The position numbers were made by a program, and so were the translations under genes. A stretch of 64,000 nucleotides of DNA from Pseudomonas viridiflava (GTDB taxonomy: Bacteria > Pseudomonadota > Gammaproteobacteria > Pseudomonadales > Pseudomonadaceae). This document shows positions 28,825 to 37,642 of the stretch, one piece after another. The stretch covers positions 310,001 through 374,000 of the forward strand of contig NZ_UUPU01000001.1 in NCBI RefSeq assembly GCF_900591205.1. Reading direction: 5' to 3'. The notes beneath the pieces were generated by a model. The model did not search any database. It saw nothing but the letters and a program-made list of their open reading frames with translations, and was not told the origin of the DNA. The stretch's first letter is position 1. The number at the start of each line of letters is the position of its first letter.

Positions 28825-30834
28825 CTAGCGCTTTAACATCGCGCGTATATCCGCCAGGGCGGTGTTGCCGCGAACGGCCTTCACCTCGGTCGGGGTGTCG
28901 TCATTGCCTTCCCAGGCCAGATCGTCCGGCGGCAGCTCATCCAGGAACCGGCTGGGGGCGCAATCTATGATCTCGCCGTATTGCTTGCGCTTGGCGGCAA
29001 AGGTGAAGGCCAGGGTCTGACGTGCGCGCGTAATACCCACGTAGGCCAGGCGCCGTTCTTCCTCGATGGTGTCGGCTTCGATACTGGAACGGTGTGGGAG
29101 GATTTCCTCTTCCATGCCCATGATGAACACGTAGGGGAATTCCAGGCCCTTGGACGCATGCAGGGTCATCATCTGCACACCCTCGGCGCCGTCTTCCTCT
29201 TCCTGCTGGCGCTCGAGCATGTCGCGCAGCACCAGCTTGCCGATGGCGTCTTCGACGGTCATTTCGCCGTCTTCGTCTTTTTCCAGGGTGTTCTTCAGCG
29301 CTTCGATCAGGAACCAGACGTTGCCCATGCGGTAATCCGCTGCCTTGTCGCTGGAGCTGTTGGTGCGCAGCCAGTTTTCATAGTCGATGTCCATGACCAT
29401 GCTGCGCAGGGCGCTGATCGGGTCTTCACCGGCGCATTGCTCGCGCACCTTGTCCATAAAGCGCTTGAAACGCGACAGGCGATCGGTGAAACGCGTGTCC
29501 AGATGCTCACCCAGGCCGATTTCATCGGTGGCGGCGTACATCGAGATTTTGCGTTCGGTGGCGTAGTTACCGAGCTTTTCCAGCGTAGTCGAACCGATTT
29601 CCCGGCGTGGGACGTTGATCACACGCAGGAAGGCGTTGTCGTCATCCGGGTTCACGATCAACCGGAAGTAGGCCATCAGATCCTTGACTTCCTGGCGTCC
29701 GAAAAAGCTGTTGCCACCGGACAGGCGATAAGGAATCTGGTGGTGCTGCAGCTTCAGCTCGATCAGCTTGGCCTGATAGTTACCGCGATACAGGATCGCA
29801 AAGTCGCTGTAGGGGCGGTCGGTACGCAGGTGCAGCGTGAGCAACTCGACGGCCACGCGCTCGGCTTCGGCGTCTTCGTTGCGGCAGCGGATCACGCGGA
29901 TCTCATCGCCATGGCCCATCTCACTCCACAGTTGTTTTTCAAACTCGTGGGGGTTGTTCGAAATCAGCACGTTGGCGCAACGCAGGATACGGCTGGTGGA
30001 GCGGTAGTTCTGCTCCAGCATCACCACTTTCAGGGACGGGTAGTCGTCCTTGAGCAACATCAGGTTTTCCGGGCGGGCGCCGCGCCAGGCGTAGATCGAC
30101 TGGTCATCGTCGCCCACCACGGTGAACTGGTTGCGCTTGCCGATCAGCAGCTTCACCAGCAGGTACTGGCTGGCGTTGGTGTCCTGATATTCGTCCACCA
30201 GCAGGTAGCGGACTTTGTTCTGCCACTTTTCGAGGATGTCGGCGTGTTCCTGGAACAGCTTTACCGGCAGCAGGATCAGGTCGTCGAAGTCCACCGCGTT
30301 GAACGCCTTGAGCGTGCGCTGGTAGTGGGTATAGACGATGGCAGCGGTCTGTTCCTTGGGGTTGCGAGCGGCTTCGAGGGCTTCGGCGGGCAGGATCAGG
30401 TCGTTTTTCCACGAGCCGATCATGTTCTTGATCTCGTCGACGCCGTCGTCGCCCGCGTATTCCTTCTGCATGATATCGGTCATCAGCGCCTTGACGTCGG
30501 TCTCGTCAAAGATCGAGAAGCCTGGCTTGTAGCCCAGCCGAACATGCTCCTTGCGGATGATGTTCAGCCCCAGGTTGTGGAAGGTACACACGGTAAGGCC
30601 ACGGCCTTCGCCACCCTTGAGCAGGGTGCCGACACGCTCTTTCATTTCCCGCGCCGCCTTGTTGGTAAAGGTCATGGCGACGATGTACTGGGCGCGGATG
30701 CCACAGCTCTGGATCAGGTGCGCGATCTTGCGGGTGATCACACTGGTCTTGCCGGAGCCTGCGCCGGCGAGCACCAATAGAGGGCCGCCGACGTAGTTCA
30801 CGGCTTCTTGCTGCCGGGGATTGAGTCGGGACAT
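28825..30834 (-). CDS. rep: ATP-dependent DNA helicase Rep
   Basis: A 669-residue superfamily 1 3'-5' helicase that helps replication forks pass protein roadblocks. Walker A GAGSGKT is at residues 24-30, motif II is DEYQDTN, followed by VVGDDDQSIYAWRGA (motif III region) and LTLHASKGLE-like motif V (MTLHASKGLEFPYVF). The VGITRARQTL motif VI closes the core. Length matches Rep instead of UvrD. It precedes xpt and is divergent from the EAL gene. Confidence 0.95.
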   Translation of the reverse strand: MSRLNPRQQEAVNYVGGPLLVLAGAGSGKTSVITRKIAHLIQSCGIRAQYIVAMTFTNKAAREMKERVGTLLKGGEGRGLTVCTFHNLGLNIIRKEHVRLGYKPGFSIFDETDVKALMTDIMQKEYAGDDGVDEIKNMIGSWKNDLILPAEALEAARNPKEQTAAIVYTHYQRTLKAFNAVDFDDLILLPVKLFQEHADILEKWQNKVRYLLVDEYQDTNASQYLLVKLLIGKRNQFTVVGDDDQSIYAWRGARPENLMLLKDDYPSLKVVMLEQNYRSTSRILRCANVLISNNPHEFEKQLWSEMGHGDEIRVIRCRNEDAEAERVAVELLTLHLRTDRPYSDFAILYRGNYQAKLIELKLQHHQIPYRLSGGNSFFGRQEVKDLMAYFRLIVNPDDDNAFLRVINVPRREIGSTTLEKLGNYATERKISMYAATDEIGLGEHLDTRFTDRLSRFKRFMDKVREQCAGEDPISALRSMVMDIDYENWLRTNSSSDKAADYRMGNVWFLIEALKNTLEKDEDGEMTVEDAIGKLVLRDMLERQQEEEDGAEGVQMMTLHASKGLEFPYVFIMGMEEEILPHRSSIEADTIEEERRLAYVGITRARQTLAFTFAAKRKQYGEIIDCAPSRFLDELPPDDLAWEGNDDTPTEVKAVRGNTALADIRAMLKR

Positions 30835-31017
30835 ACAGAGTTCAGGGAGTCATTGTTCAAAAGGGCGAGCATTTTAACAGGCTGGCGGGATTCTGTTCTG
30901 TCAGAACGACAGTGTGACGTACCGCTCGATCTAAATTTGCCGGTTTTGCTACTTTGCCGCAGGATGTCCGGGCTTTTCGTAATTTAAGCTGAGCTAAATG
31001 CTTACAGCCAGCGTATT

Positions 31018-31045
31018 TGATAACCCCTATCATTGGTGATTATCA
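31018..31045. promoter_or_regulatory. Nested dyad upstream of the EAL gene
   Basis: TGATAA (31018-31023) and TTATCA (31040-31045) enclose ATCA-TTGG-TGAT (31029-31040), giving two nested inverted repeats 58 bases before the TTG start. A regulator binding site is possible; none is known to me for this gene. Confidence 0.35.
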
Positions 31046-31102
31046 GGCCGCACGTCATAATGCCCGCCGCCACCGATATTTTGCAGAGTCTAGGGAGCTA
31101 GC

Positions 31103-32767
31103 TTGTCTACGCCTGTCGAACCCTTGCGTTTGCTGCTGCTGGCCGATACGCCTGAGTGGGCAGCGTTGTTGCGCGAGTGCCTGGCGCCGATGGGCGATGG
31201 GGCTGTGCTGATCAGCGCACCAAACTGGGAATCCGTAAGTCGTCTGTTCGATGATGACCACAGCGCGGTGCTATTGACCACGCCCAGCCTGCAACCCGGG
31301 CCTGGCCGGTGCAGTTTGCCGTGCGTGTTGCTTTTGGAGCAGGAGCCGCTGGTTTCTCCGCTGGGCGTCAGCGATTGGTTGGTTCGTGATGCTCTGGACG
31401 CCGATACCCTGCGCCGCTGCCTGCGCCATGTACGCGAACGCGGCGTGTTGGAAAACACCCTGCAACGTCTGGCCGAGCAGGACCCTCTGACCGGTATTGC
31501 CAACCGCCAGGGCTTCCAGACCCTGCTGACAGCGCGGCTGGCCGAGAATGACGGGCGTGGCCTGGCCCTCGGCCATCTGGACCTCGACAATTTTCGTCAC
31601 GCCAATGACGCCCTCGGCCACCAGGCCGGCGACCGGCTGATCCTGCAAGTGGTCTCGCGGCTCAAGAGCCAGCTTGAGGCCGGGGACCAGCTGGCGCGCC
31701 TGGGCAGCGATGAATTCGCCCTGCTGATTGACACCCGCCGTGCACCCCAGCGTGCCGAGTGGATCGCCGAGCGCATCACCGAAGTGATGGCCGAACCCTA
31801 CTGGGTGGATGGCGAAAGCCTGCTGATCGGCTGCAGCCTGGGGGTGGCGCATGCCCGCGCCCGTGCCGGGGCCGACCCGCTGATGTGGCACGCGCATATC
31901 GCGATGCAACAAGCCAAAAGCACCCAGGGCTGCACCTTTCATATCTTCAACGAGCGCATCAACCGCAATGCACGCAGCTTGGCCGACCTGGAAAGTGAGC
32001 TGCGCCGCGCCTTGCGCCGTGACGAGCTGGAGCTGCATTACCAGCCGCGCCTTGACCTGAATGACGGGCATATCGTCGGCCTGGAAGCCCTGGTGCGCTG
32101 GCGCCATGGCGAGCGTGGCCTGCTGCCGCCCAGCGAGTTCGTGCCCCTGGCCGAACAGAGCGGGCTGATCGTGCCGCTGGGTTACTGGGTGATTTCCCGG
32201 GCCCTGCGCGATATGCAGGACCTGCGCGAGCGCGGCCTGCCGCCGCTGCATATGGCGGTCAATTTGTCGTTCCGTCAGTTCCAGGACAGCCAGTTACTTT
32301 CGACACTGAGCCGGCTGATTGCCGAGCGGGGTGTGGAAGCGCAATGGCTGGAGTTCGAACTCACCGAAACCGCCGTGATGCGCCGCAGTGACTTGGTCAA
32401 GCAGACCATGGACGCCCTTGGCCGCTTGGGTGTGCGGTTTTCTCTGGACGACTTCGGCACCGGTTTTTCATCGTTCGTGCACCTCAACAGCCTGCCGATC
32501 GCCTTGCTGAAGATCGACAAAAGCTTCGTCGGCGGCATGGAAGAACGTGAAGAGAACCGCAAGCTGGTGCACGCCATGATCAACCTGGCGCACAACCTCA
32601 ACCTGGAAGTGGTGGCCGAAGGCGTAGAAACCCCTGAGCAGTTGGCGCTATTGCGCTTGTTCGGCTGCGACCAGGCCCAGGGTTACCTGATCAGCAAGCC
32701 GTTGCCGTTGCCGGAGTTGGTGGAGTACCTGACGTTCGGCAAAAGCCAGCAGGTGCTGCTGGGCTGA
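31103..32767 (+). CDS. Cyclic-di-GMP phosphodiesterase with degenerate GGDEF (ProE-like)
   Basis: A 554-residue cytosolic three-part protein. Residues 1-115 look like a receiver fold without the phospho-acceptor Asp; about 120-275 is a GGDEF domain whose signature is GSDEF, with the second Gly lost; from about 300 on is an EAL domain with intact EALVRW, ELTETAVM, DDFGTGFSS, KIDKSFV and AEGVET motifs. Degradation of c-di-GMP is therefore expected and synthesis is not. Its place next to rep equals ProE (PA5295), a reported phosphodiesterase limiting exopolysaccharide. Translation starts at TTG with AGGGAG just upstream. Confidence 0.88.
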   Translation: MSTPVEPLRLLLLADTPEWAALLRECLAPMGDGAVLISAPNWESVSRLFDDDHSAVLLTTPSLQPGPGRCSLPCVLLLEQEPLVSPLGVSDWLVRDALDADTLRRCLRHVRERGVLENTLQRLAEQDPLTGIANRQGFQTLLTARLAENDGRGLALGHLDLDNFRHANDALGHQAGDRLILQVVSRLKSQLEAGDQLARLGSDEFALLIDTRRAPQRAEWIAERITEVMAEPYWVDGESLLIGCSLGVAHARARAGADPLMWHAHIAMQQAKSTQGCTFHIFNERINRNARSLADLESELRRALRRDELELHYQPRLDLNDGHIVGLEALVRWRHGERGLLPPSEFVPLAEQSGLIVPLGYWVISRALRDMQDLRERGLPPLHMAVNLSFRQFQDSQLLSTLSRLIAERGVEAQWLEFELTETAVMRRSDLVKQTMDALGRLGVRFSLDDFGTGFSSFVHLNSLPIALLKIDKSFVGGMEEREENRKLVHAMINLAHNLNLEVVAEGVETPEQLALLRLFGCDQAQGYLISKPLPLPELVEYLTFGKSQQVLLG

Positions 32768-32785
32768 ACTGCGAACCCAATCAAC

Positions 32786-32872
32786 TGTGGGAGCTGGCTT
32801 GCCTGCGATAGCATCACCTCGCAGTGTTTGATGTACCGAGGCGCCTGCATCGCAGGCAAGCCAGCTCCCACA
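32786..32872. repeat. REPIN between EAL gene and MATE gene
   Basis: Arms TGTGGGAGCTGGCTTGCC / GGCAAGCCAGCTCCCACA with a centre of about 50 bases, between convergent stop codons. Confidence 0.88.
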
Positions 32873-32889
32873 TTGACCGGATACCATCT

Positions 32890-34293
32890 TCACTCCGGCT
32901 GGGCTGCCTGCAAATTGCTGTAGGTGTGCGGCTCCTGGCGAATCATCCGCTTCATTTTCGCCTCAAACGCCCAGGTAAGGCTGACCGCCGCACAGGCCAG
33001 GCCCAGCGCCAAACCCCACCACACACCGGTTGGCCCCCAGCCCAAGGTGAAGGCCATCAGCCAGGCGGACGGGGCACCGATCAGCCAATAACAACCGAGC
33101 CCCACCAGAAAAGTGGTCTTGGCATCCTTGAGCCCCCGAATACAGCCCATGGCGATGGTTTGCACGCCGTCGAACAGTTCGAACCAGGCTGCCACGGCCA
33201 GCAGGCTGACCGCCAGCACAATCACCTGGTGGAACGCCGGGTCGTTATGGTCGAGGAACAGTCCGATCAGCGGGTCGGAAAACAGCCACAGTACCGCGGC
33301 AAATCCCAACATCACCGCCGCGCCAAAGCCTATGCCGACGCGCCCAGCCAGGCGCGCCTGCAACAACTGCCCGCCGCCGTAATGCTGGCCGATGCGCATG
33401 GTCACCGCGTAGGACATCCCCGCAGGCACCATAAACGCCACCGACACGATTTGCAGCGCGATCTGATGCGCCGCCAATTGCGTGCTGCCCATGGTGCCCA
33501 TGCACAGGGCCGCGAAGGCAAACAACCCGACTTCCACCGCATAGGTGCCGCCAATCGGCAGGCCCAGGCGCCACAACTCGCGCAAATACTGGGTGTTGAG
33601 GCGTAGCAGGCCGGTGCTCAGCGGGTAGGCGGCGTAGGCGCGGTTGCGGTGGATGTACCACATCAGCGCCAGGGCCATGCCATTGGCGACGACGGCCGTG
33701 ACCAGGCCAATGCCCATCAGGCCGAGTTTCGGCAGGCCGAACATGCCTTCGATCAATGCATGGTTGAGCAGGTAGTTGGCCACCGCGCCGCCGAGGCTGA
33801 TCACCATCACCGGCTGCGCCTTGCCAATCGCGCTGGTGAAGCCGCGCAGGGCCATGAAGCTCAGGAAGCCCGGCAGGGCAAACGGCAGGATCGTCAGGAA
33901 TTGCCCCGCCGAATGCACATTGGTTTCGGTCTGGCCAAACAGTAGCAGCAGCGGCTTGAGGTTCCACAGCAGCAACCCGGCTACCAGCGCCATCAGCCAG
34001 GCAAGCCACAGCCCGGCCTGGGTCAGGCGGGTGGCACCTTCGATATCGCCCGCGCCATGACGGATGGCGACCAGAGTGCCCACCGCAGCAATCACGCCGA
34101 TGCAAAAAATCGACACAAATGAATAGCTGGCCGCGCCCAGCCCGCCACCGGCCAGGGCTTCGGGGCTCAAGCGCGCCATCATCAGGGTGTCGGTCAACAC
34201 CATCAGCATGTGCGCCAACTGTGAGGCAATCAACGGCCCTGACAGCCGCAGAATGGCCCAGAGTTCGGTACGTGCCGGATGCTGCATGATCAT
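32890..34293 (-). CDS. MATE family multidrug efflux transporter (NorM/PmpM type)
   Basis: A 467-residue, 12-segment membrane protein of the MATE family. The first half contains LRLSGPLIASQLAHMLMVLTD, which is the NorM-type TM1, and the two halves show internal similarity. Family members export cationic drugs and dyes by Na+ or H+ antiport. The start could be 34293 or 34287, two residues apart; a longer start at 34350 is unlikely. It is divergent from a LysR-type gene, which may control it. The corresponding PAO1 gene also lies next to a LysR gene. Confidence 0.88.
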   Translation of the reverse strand: MIMQHPARTELWAILRLSGPLIASQLAHMLMVLTDTLMMARLSPEALAGGGLGAASYSFVSIFCIGVIAAVGTLVAIRHGAGDIEGATRLTQAGLWLAWLMALVAGLLLWNLKPLLLLFGQTETNVHSAGQFLTILPFALPGFLSFMALRGFTSAIGKAQPVMVISLGGAVANYLLNHALIEGMFGLPKLGLMGIGLVTAVVANGMALALMWYIHRNRAYAAYPLSTGLLRLNTQYLRELWRLGLPIGGTYAVEVGLFAFAALCMGTMGSTQLAAHQIALQIVSVAFMVPAGMSYAVTMRIGQHYGGGQLLQARLAGRVGIGFGAAVMLGFAAVLWLFSDPLIGLFLDHNDPAFHQVIVLAVSLLAVAAWFELFDGVQTIAMGCIRGLKDAKTTFLVGLGCYWLIGAPSAWLMAFTLGWGPTGVWWGLALGLACAAVSLTWAFEAKMKRMIRQEPHTYSNLQAAQPE

Positions 34294-34445
34294 CACACTC
34301 AAAAAGTCAGAGGGTTGGGGGAGGGTTGATTCTCGGCGCTTTGAGTCCATTGCACAAAAGGATAAAAGCGATCGTTCGCATGATTAAAACTCATGCCTGT
34401 TGGATTCTGATAGGGTTTCAAAATTGCGCTGTCGGAGCTTTCCCA

Positions 34446-35366
34446 ATGTCCCGTCGTCTTCCTCCTTTGTATGCCTTGCGCGCCTTTGAGGCGGCTTCCC
34501 GGCACAACTCGTTCACCCGTGCGGCAGAAGAGTTGTCGATTACCCAAAGTGCGGTCAGCCGACATATCCGCACGCTCGAAGAGCATTTCGCCTGCCGTCT
34601 GTTCCAGCGCAGCGGGCGCAACCTGCAACTCACTGAAGCGGCGCGCCTGCTGTTGCCCGGCGTGCGCGAGGGTTTTGCCGCGCTGGAGCGGGCGTGCCAT
34701 ACCCTGAACGCCGAAGATGACATCCTGCGTATGAAAGCGCCGTCGACCCTGACCATGCGTTGGTTGTTGGCGCGCCTCAGTCGCTTCCGGCATCTGCAGC
34801 CGGGCAATGAGGTGCAACTGACCAGCGCTTGGATGAGCGTGGATGAAGTGGACTTCAATCAGGAGCCTTTCGACTGCGCGGTGCTGCTGAGCTACGGGCA
34901 TTTTCCGGCGGACTGGGAAGCCTGCTACCTGTTCCCCGAGCTATTGATTCCCGTCGGCGCGCCCAACCTGCTGGAGGACGGGCCTTGGGATGCCACGCGG
35001 CTGGCCACCGCCGAATTGCTGCACCCCACGCCTGACCGGCGGGACTGGCGCAATTGGCTGGAGCGCATGGGGCTGTCCTCCCAGGTATCGCTCAAGGGCG
35101 GGCAGGTCTTCGACACCCTTGAGCTGGGCATGATTGCCGCTGCGCGGGGGTACGGCGTGTCCATGGGCGACTTGCTGATGGTCGCCGAAGACGTGGCCCA
35201 GGGTCGGTTGAGCCTGCCGTGGCCTACTGCTGTGGCCAGCGGGGAAAATTATTACCTGGTGTGGCCGAAAACCCGTCCCGGTGGCGAGCGTCTGCGGCGA
35301 TTGGCGGATTTCCTCCAGGGCGAGGTGCAAGCGATGGTGTTGCCTGCGGTAGAGCGCCTCGATTGA
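34446..35366 (+). CDS. LysR-type transcriptional regulator (GcvA/TrpI-like)
   Basis: A 306-residue LysR regulator. The winged helix (LYALRAFEAASRHNSFTRAAEEL and ITQSAVSRHIRTLEEH) is of the GcvA/AmpR/TrpI subgroup, with the effector-binding domain from about residue 95. The ATG at 34446 begins right before the helix; longer in-frame starts overlap the promoter region of the MATE gene. Divergent placement suggests it regulates that pump, which is inference from LysR practice. Effector unknown. Confidence 0.88.
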   Translation: MSRRLPPLYALRAFEAASRHNSFTRAAEELSITQSAVSRHIRTLEEHFACRLFQRSGRNLQLTEAARLLLPGVREGFAALERACHTLNAEDDILRMKAPSTLTMRWLLARLSRFRHLQPGNEVQLTSAWMSVDEVDFNQEPFDCAVLLSYGHFPADWEACYLFPELLIPVGAPNLLEDGPWDATRLATAELLHPTPDRRDWRNWLERMGLSSQVSLKGGQVFDTLELGMIAAARGYGVSMGDLLMVAEDVAQGRLSLPWPTAVASGENYYLVWPKTRPGGERLRRLADFLQGEVQAMVLPAVERLD

Positions 35367-35418
35367 TCGGTTGCTGGCACTAATTCGCAACCGTTTGCGT
35401 GAAGCCCCTGTGAATTGC

Positions 35419-35444
35419 TCAAGTATTACCGTTGCCCGCCGAAG
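35419..35444 (+). promoter_or_regulatory. FliA (sigma-28) type promoter for the chemoreceptor gene
   Basis: TCAAGT at 35419-35424 and GCCGAAG at 35438-35444 match the flagellar sigma-28 pattern (TCAA/TAAA, 15 bases, GCCGATAA) at exact spacing, with the last bases of the -10 deviating. Predicted start near 35450, about 95 bases before the coding region. Confidence 0.55.
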
Positions 35445-35544
35445 TAGGGGTGTTGGGACCATCGTGCACCAACGTTTCCTACCAGATAATTTGCCGAGCA
35501 GCGCTATGAGATCAGGATGATCCTGGCCTCGGTCAGGAGCCTTC

Positions 35545-37521
35545 ATGTCTCAACCTCGCGCCCGAATAGCCTCCCAGTTAGGCATCGCGTTAGCCGTGAT
35601 ACTGGCTGTCGTCATCAGCGGCAGTACGGTGTTTGCCTTGCGTTCCCTCGACTCCGCCAACCTCGACACCCGCGAGGAACACTTGGCCAGCGAGGCGCGC
35701 TTGCTCGCCGACCAACTCAATACCTTCCACAGCACCTTGCGCGAGAGCACTCAGCGCCTGACGGGGCTGTTTGAAAAGCGCTTCAGCGCCGGTTTGAGTG
35801 TGCAGGCCGATCAGCCCGTCACCGTGGCGGGGGTGCAGACACCAAGCCTGTTGTTGGGTGGCGAAGTGCTCAACAACAACTTCACCGAAGTTGACGAGTT
35901 CAAGCAGATGTCGGGCGGTGTGGCCACGGTGTTTGTGCGCAGCGGTGAGGATTTTATCCGTGTCAGCACTTCCCTGACCAAGCAGGACGGCAGCCGCGCC
36001 ATCGGTACTGTGCTTGACCGCCAGGGGCCGGCCTACCAGCGTGTGCTCGGTGGCCAGGCTTACATCGGGCGCGCCGTGTTGTTCGATCGCTCCTACATGA
36101 CTCAGTACAGCCCCGTACGGGACAGCAGCGGCAAAGTGATTGCCGTGCTGTTCATCGGTTTTGACTACACCGACGCGCAGGCCGCCCAGTTTGAAAACCT
36201 CAAGCGCTTCCGCATCGGCCAAACCGGCTCCCTGGCGTTGCTCGACGAGCAGAAGCGTTGGCTGGTGCCGCCGGCCGGTGTGCAGGCGTTGGATCAGTCG
36301 GTTCCAGTGATGCTGGACCTGGCCAAGACGCCCGGCAAAGGCCGTTTCTGGAGCGACAAGAACGAAGACTTCTACAGCGTTTCGGTGCCGTTCGACGGTG
36401 GCCCCTGGGCCGTGGTCGCGAGCATGCCGAAAGCCGAAATCCGCGCAGTCACCTGGTCGGTGGGTATTCGCCTGGTGATCGGCAGCATACTGGCGATGTT
36501 GCTGGCGGTCGGTGCCACGGTCTGGCTGCTGCGCAGCAAACTGCAGCCCCTGAGTGACCTGGTGCGTCAGGCCGAGGCGCTGGGCGCTGGCGATTTGAGC
36601 GCACGCCTGAATGTCTCCAGCCATGACGAAATCGGGCAGTTGGCGCGCAGTTTCAACCAGATGGGTGAGGCGCTGTCGACGATGGTCTCGCATATCCGCA
36701 AGGCAGCCGAAGAGGTCAACAGCCGTGCGCAGGCATTGTCCGGCCTGTCCGGCGGTGCTTATGAAGGCATGGAGCAGCAATCCGGCGAGATCACCAGCAT
36801 GGCCGGCGCGGTGGAAGAATTCAGCGCCACCTCGCTGAACATTGCCGACAACATGGGCAATACCGAGCGCCTGGCCCAGGAAAACGCCCAGCAGACGCGT
36901 ATTGGCCGCACCTCGATGCAAGAAGCGTCGTCGTCGCTGGAACATATCGCGGCTGCGCTTAACAGCACCGCCACCGTGATCAACACCCTGGGCCAGCGCT
37001 CCCAGGAGATCGGCGGGATCGTCGGCGTGATCACCTCGATTGCCGAGCAGACCAATTTGCTGGCGCTCAACGCCGCCATTGAAGCCGCACGCGCCGGTGA
37101 GCAAGGCCGTGGGTTTGCCGTGGTTGCCGACGAGGTACGCAACCTGGCGTCGCGTACCCGTGAGGCCACCGATGAAATTTCCGGGATGATCCAGAGCATC
37201 CAGAAGGAAACCGGCAACGCCATCAGCACCATGGAGCACGGCAACGTGCTGATGCAGGAAGGGCTGTCGCGCAACGCCGACGTGGCCTCGGCGCTGGCGC
37301 GGATCGACGAGCAAAGCCGCTCGGCAGGTCAGCAGTTCGCCGCAATCACCACGGCGACCCAGGAACAAAGCAGCACCGCGACCTTGCTCAGCAGCAACCT
37401 GCAAAGCATTGCGTTGGCCAACAGCGAGCAGCGTGAAGTGGTGTCGAACCTGGCGATCACCGCCAAGGAGCTGGAAACCTTGGCGGCAAGCTTGCGCCAT
37501 GAAGTAGATCGGTTCCGCTGA
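35545..37521 (+). CDS. Methyl-accepting chemotaxis protein with Cache_3/Cache_2 sensor
   Basis: A 658-residue inner-membrane chemoreceptor. TM1 at about 10-31, a periplasmic ligand domain of about 270 residues (Cache_3-Cache_2 fusion type, with [16 protein letters not shown] and [17 protein letters not shown] strands), TM2 at about 305-330, HAMP at about 330-385, then the long coiled-coil signalling domain whose hairpin tip [20 protein letters not shown] is near residue 500. It lacks a C-terminal CheR-docking pentapeptide and ends HEVDRFR. No che genes are adjacent. Ligand unknown; Cache fusion receptors often bind organic acids. Confidence 0.9.
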   Translation: MSQPRARIASQLGIALAVILAVVISGSTVFALRSLDSANLDTREEHLASEARLLADQLNTFHSTLRESTQRLTGLFEKRFSAGLSVQADQPVTVAGVQTPSLLLGGEVLNNNFTEVDEFKQMSGGVATVFVRSGEDFIRVSTSLTKQDGSRAIGTVLDRQGPAYQRVLGGQAYIGRAVLFDRSYMTQYSPVRDSSGKVIAVLFIGFDYTDAQAAQFENLKRFRIGQTGSLALLDEQKRWLVPPAGVQALDQSVPVMLDLAKTPGKGRFWSDKNEDFYSVSVPFDGGPWAVVASMPKAEIRAVTWSVGIRLVIGSILAMLLAVGATVWLLRSKLQPLSDLVRQAEALGAGDLSARLNVSSHDEIGQLARSFNQMGEALSTMVSHIRKAAEEVNSRAQALSGLSGGAYEGMEQQSGEITSMAGAVEEFSATSLNIADNMGNTERLAQENAQQTRIGRTSMQEASSSLEHIAAALNSTATVINTLGQRSQEIGGIVGVITSIAEQTNLLALNAAIEAARAGEQGRGFAVVADEVRNLASRTREATDEISGMIQSIQKETGNAISTMEHGNVLMQEGLSRNADVASALARIDEQSRSAGQQFAAITTATQEQSSTATLLSSNLQSIALANSEQREVVSNLAITAKELETLAASLRHEVDRFR

Positions 37522-37535
37522 GACCCGACCGACCC

Positions 37536-37624
37536 GTGTGAGGGGGCTTGCCCCCGATAGCGGCGTGTCAGTCGCCATATAGACTGGCTTGCCCCGCGCT
37601 ATCGGGAGCCAGCCGCCTCCCGCA
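37536..37624. repeat. Degenerate REPIN between chemoreceptor gene and comM
   Basis: Left head GTGTGAGGGGGCTTGCCCCCGATAGC; the right arm is eroded (GCTATCGGGAGCCAGCCGCCTCCCGC). The two arms are of different REP variants, so this looks like an old or recombined element. Confidence 0.75.
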
Positions 37625-37642
37625 TTTTGCTCTGCACAACGC

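Noticed and set aside
28981..30780. A 599-codon open frame opposite rep
   Set aside because: Antisense shadow; composition typical of reverse-frame translation and no motifs.
35590..37578. A 662-codon open frame opposite the chemoreceptor gene
   Set aside because: Antisense shadow of a high-GC gene; no ribosome-binding site or recognisable motif.
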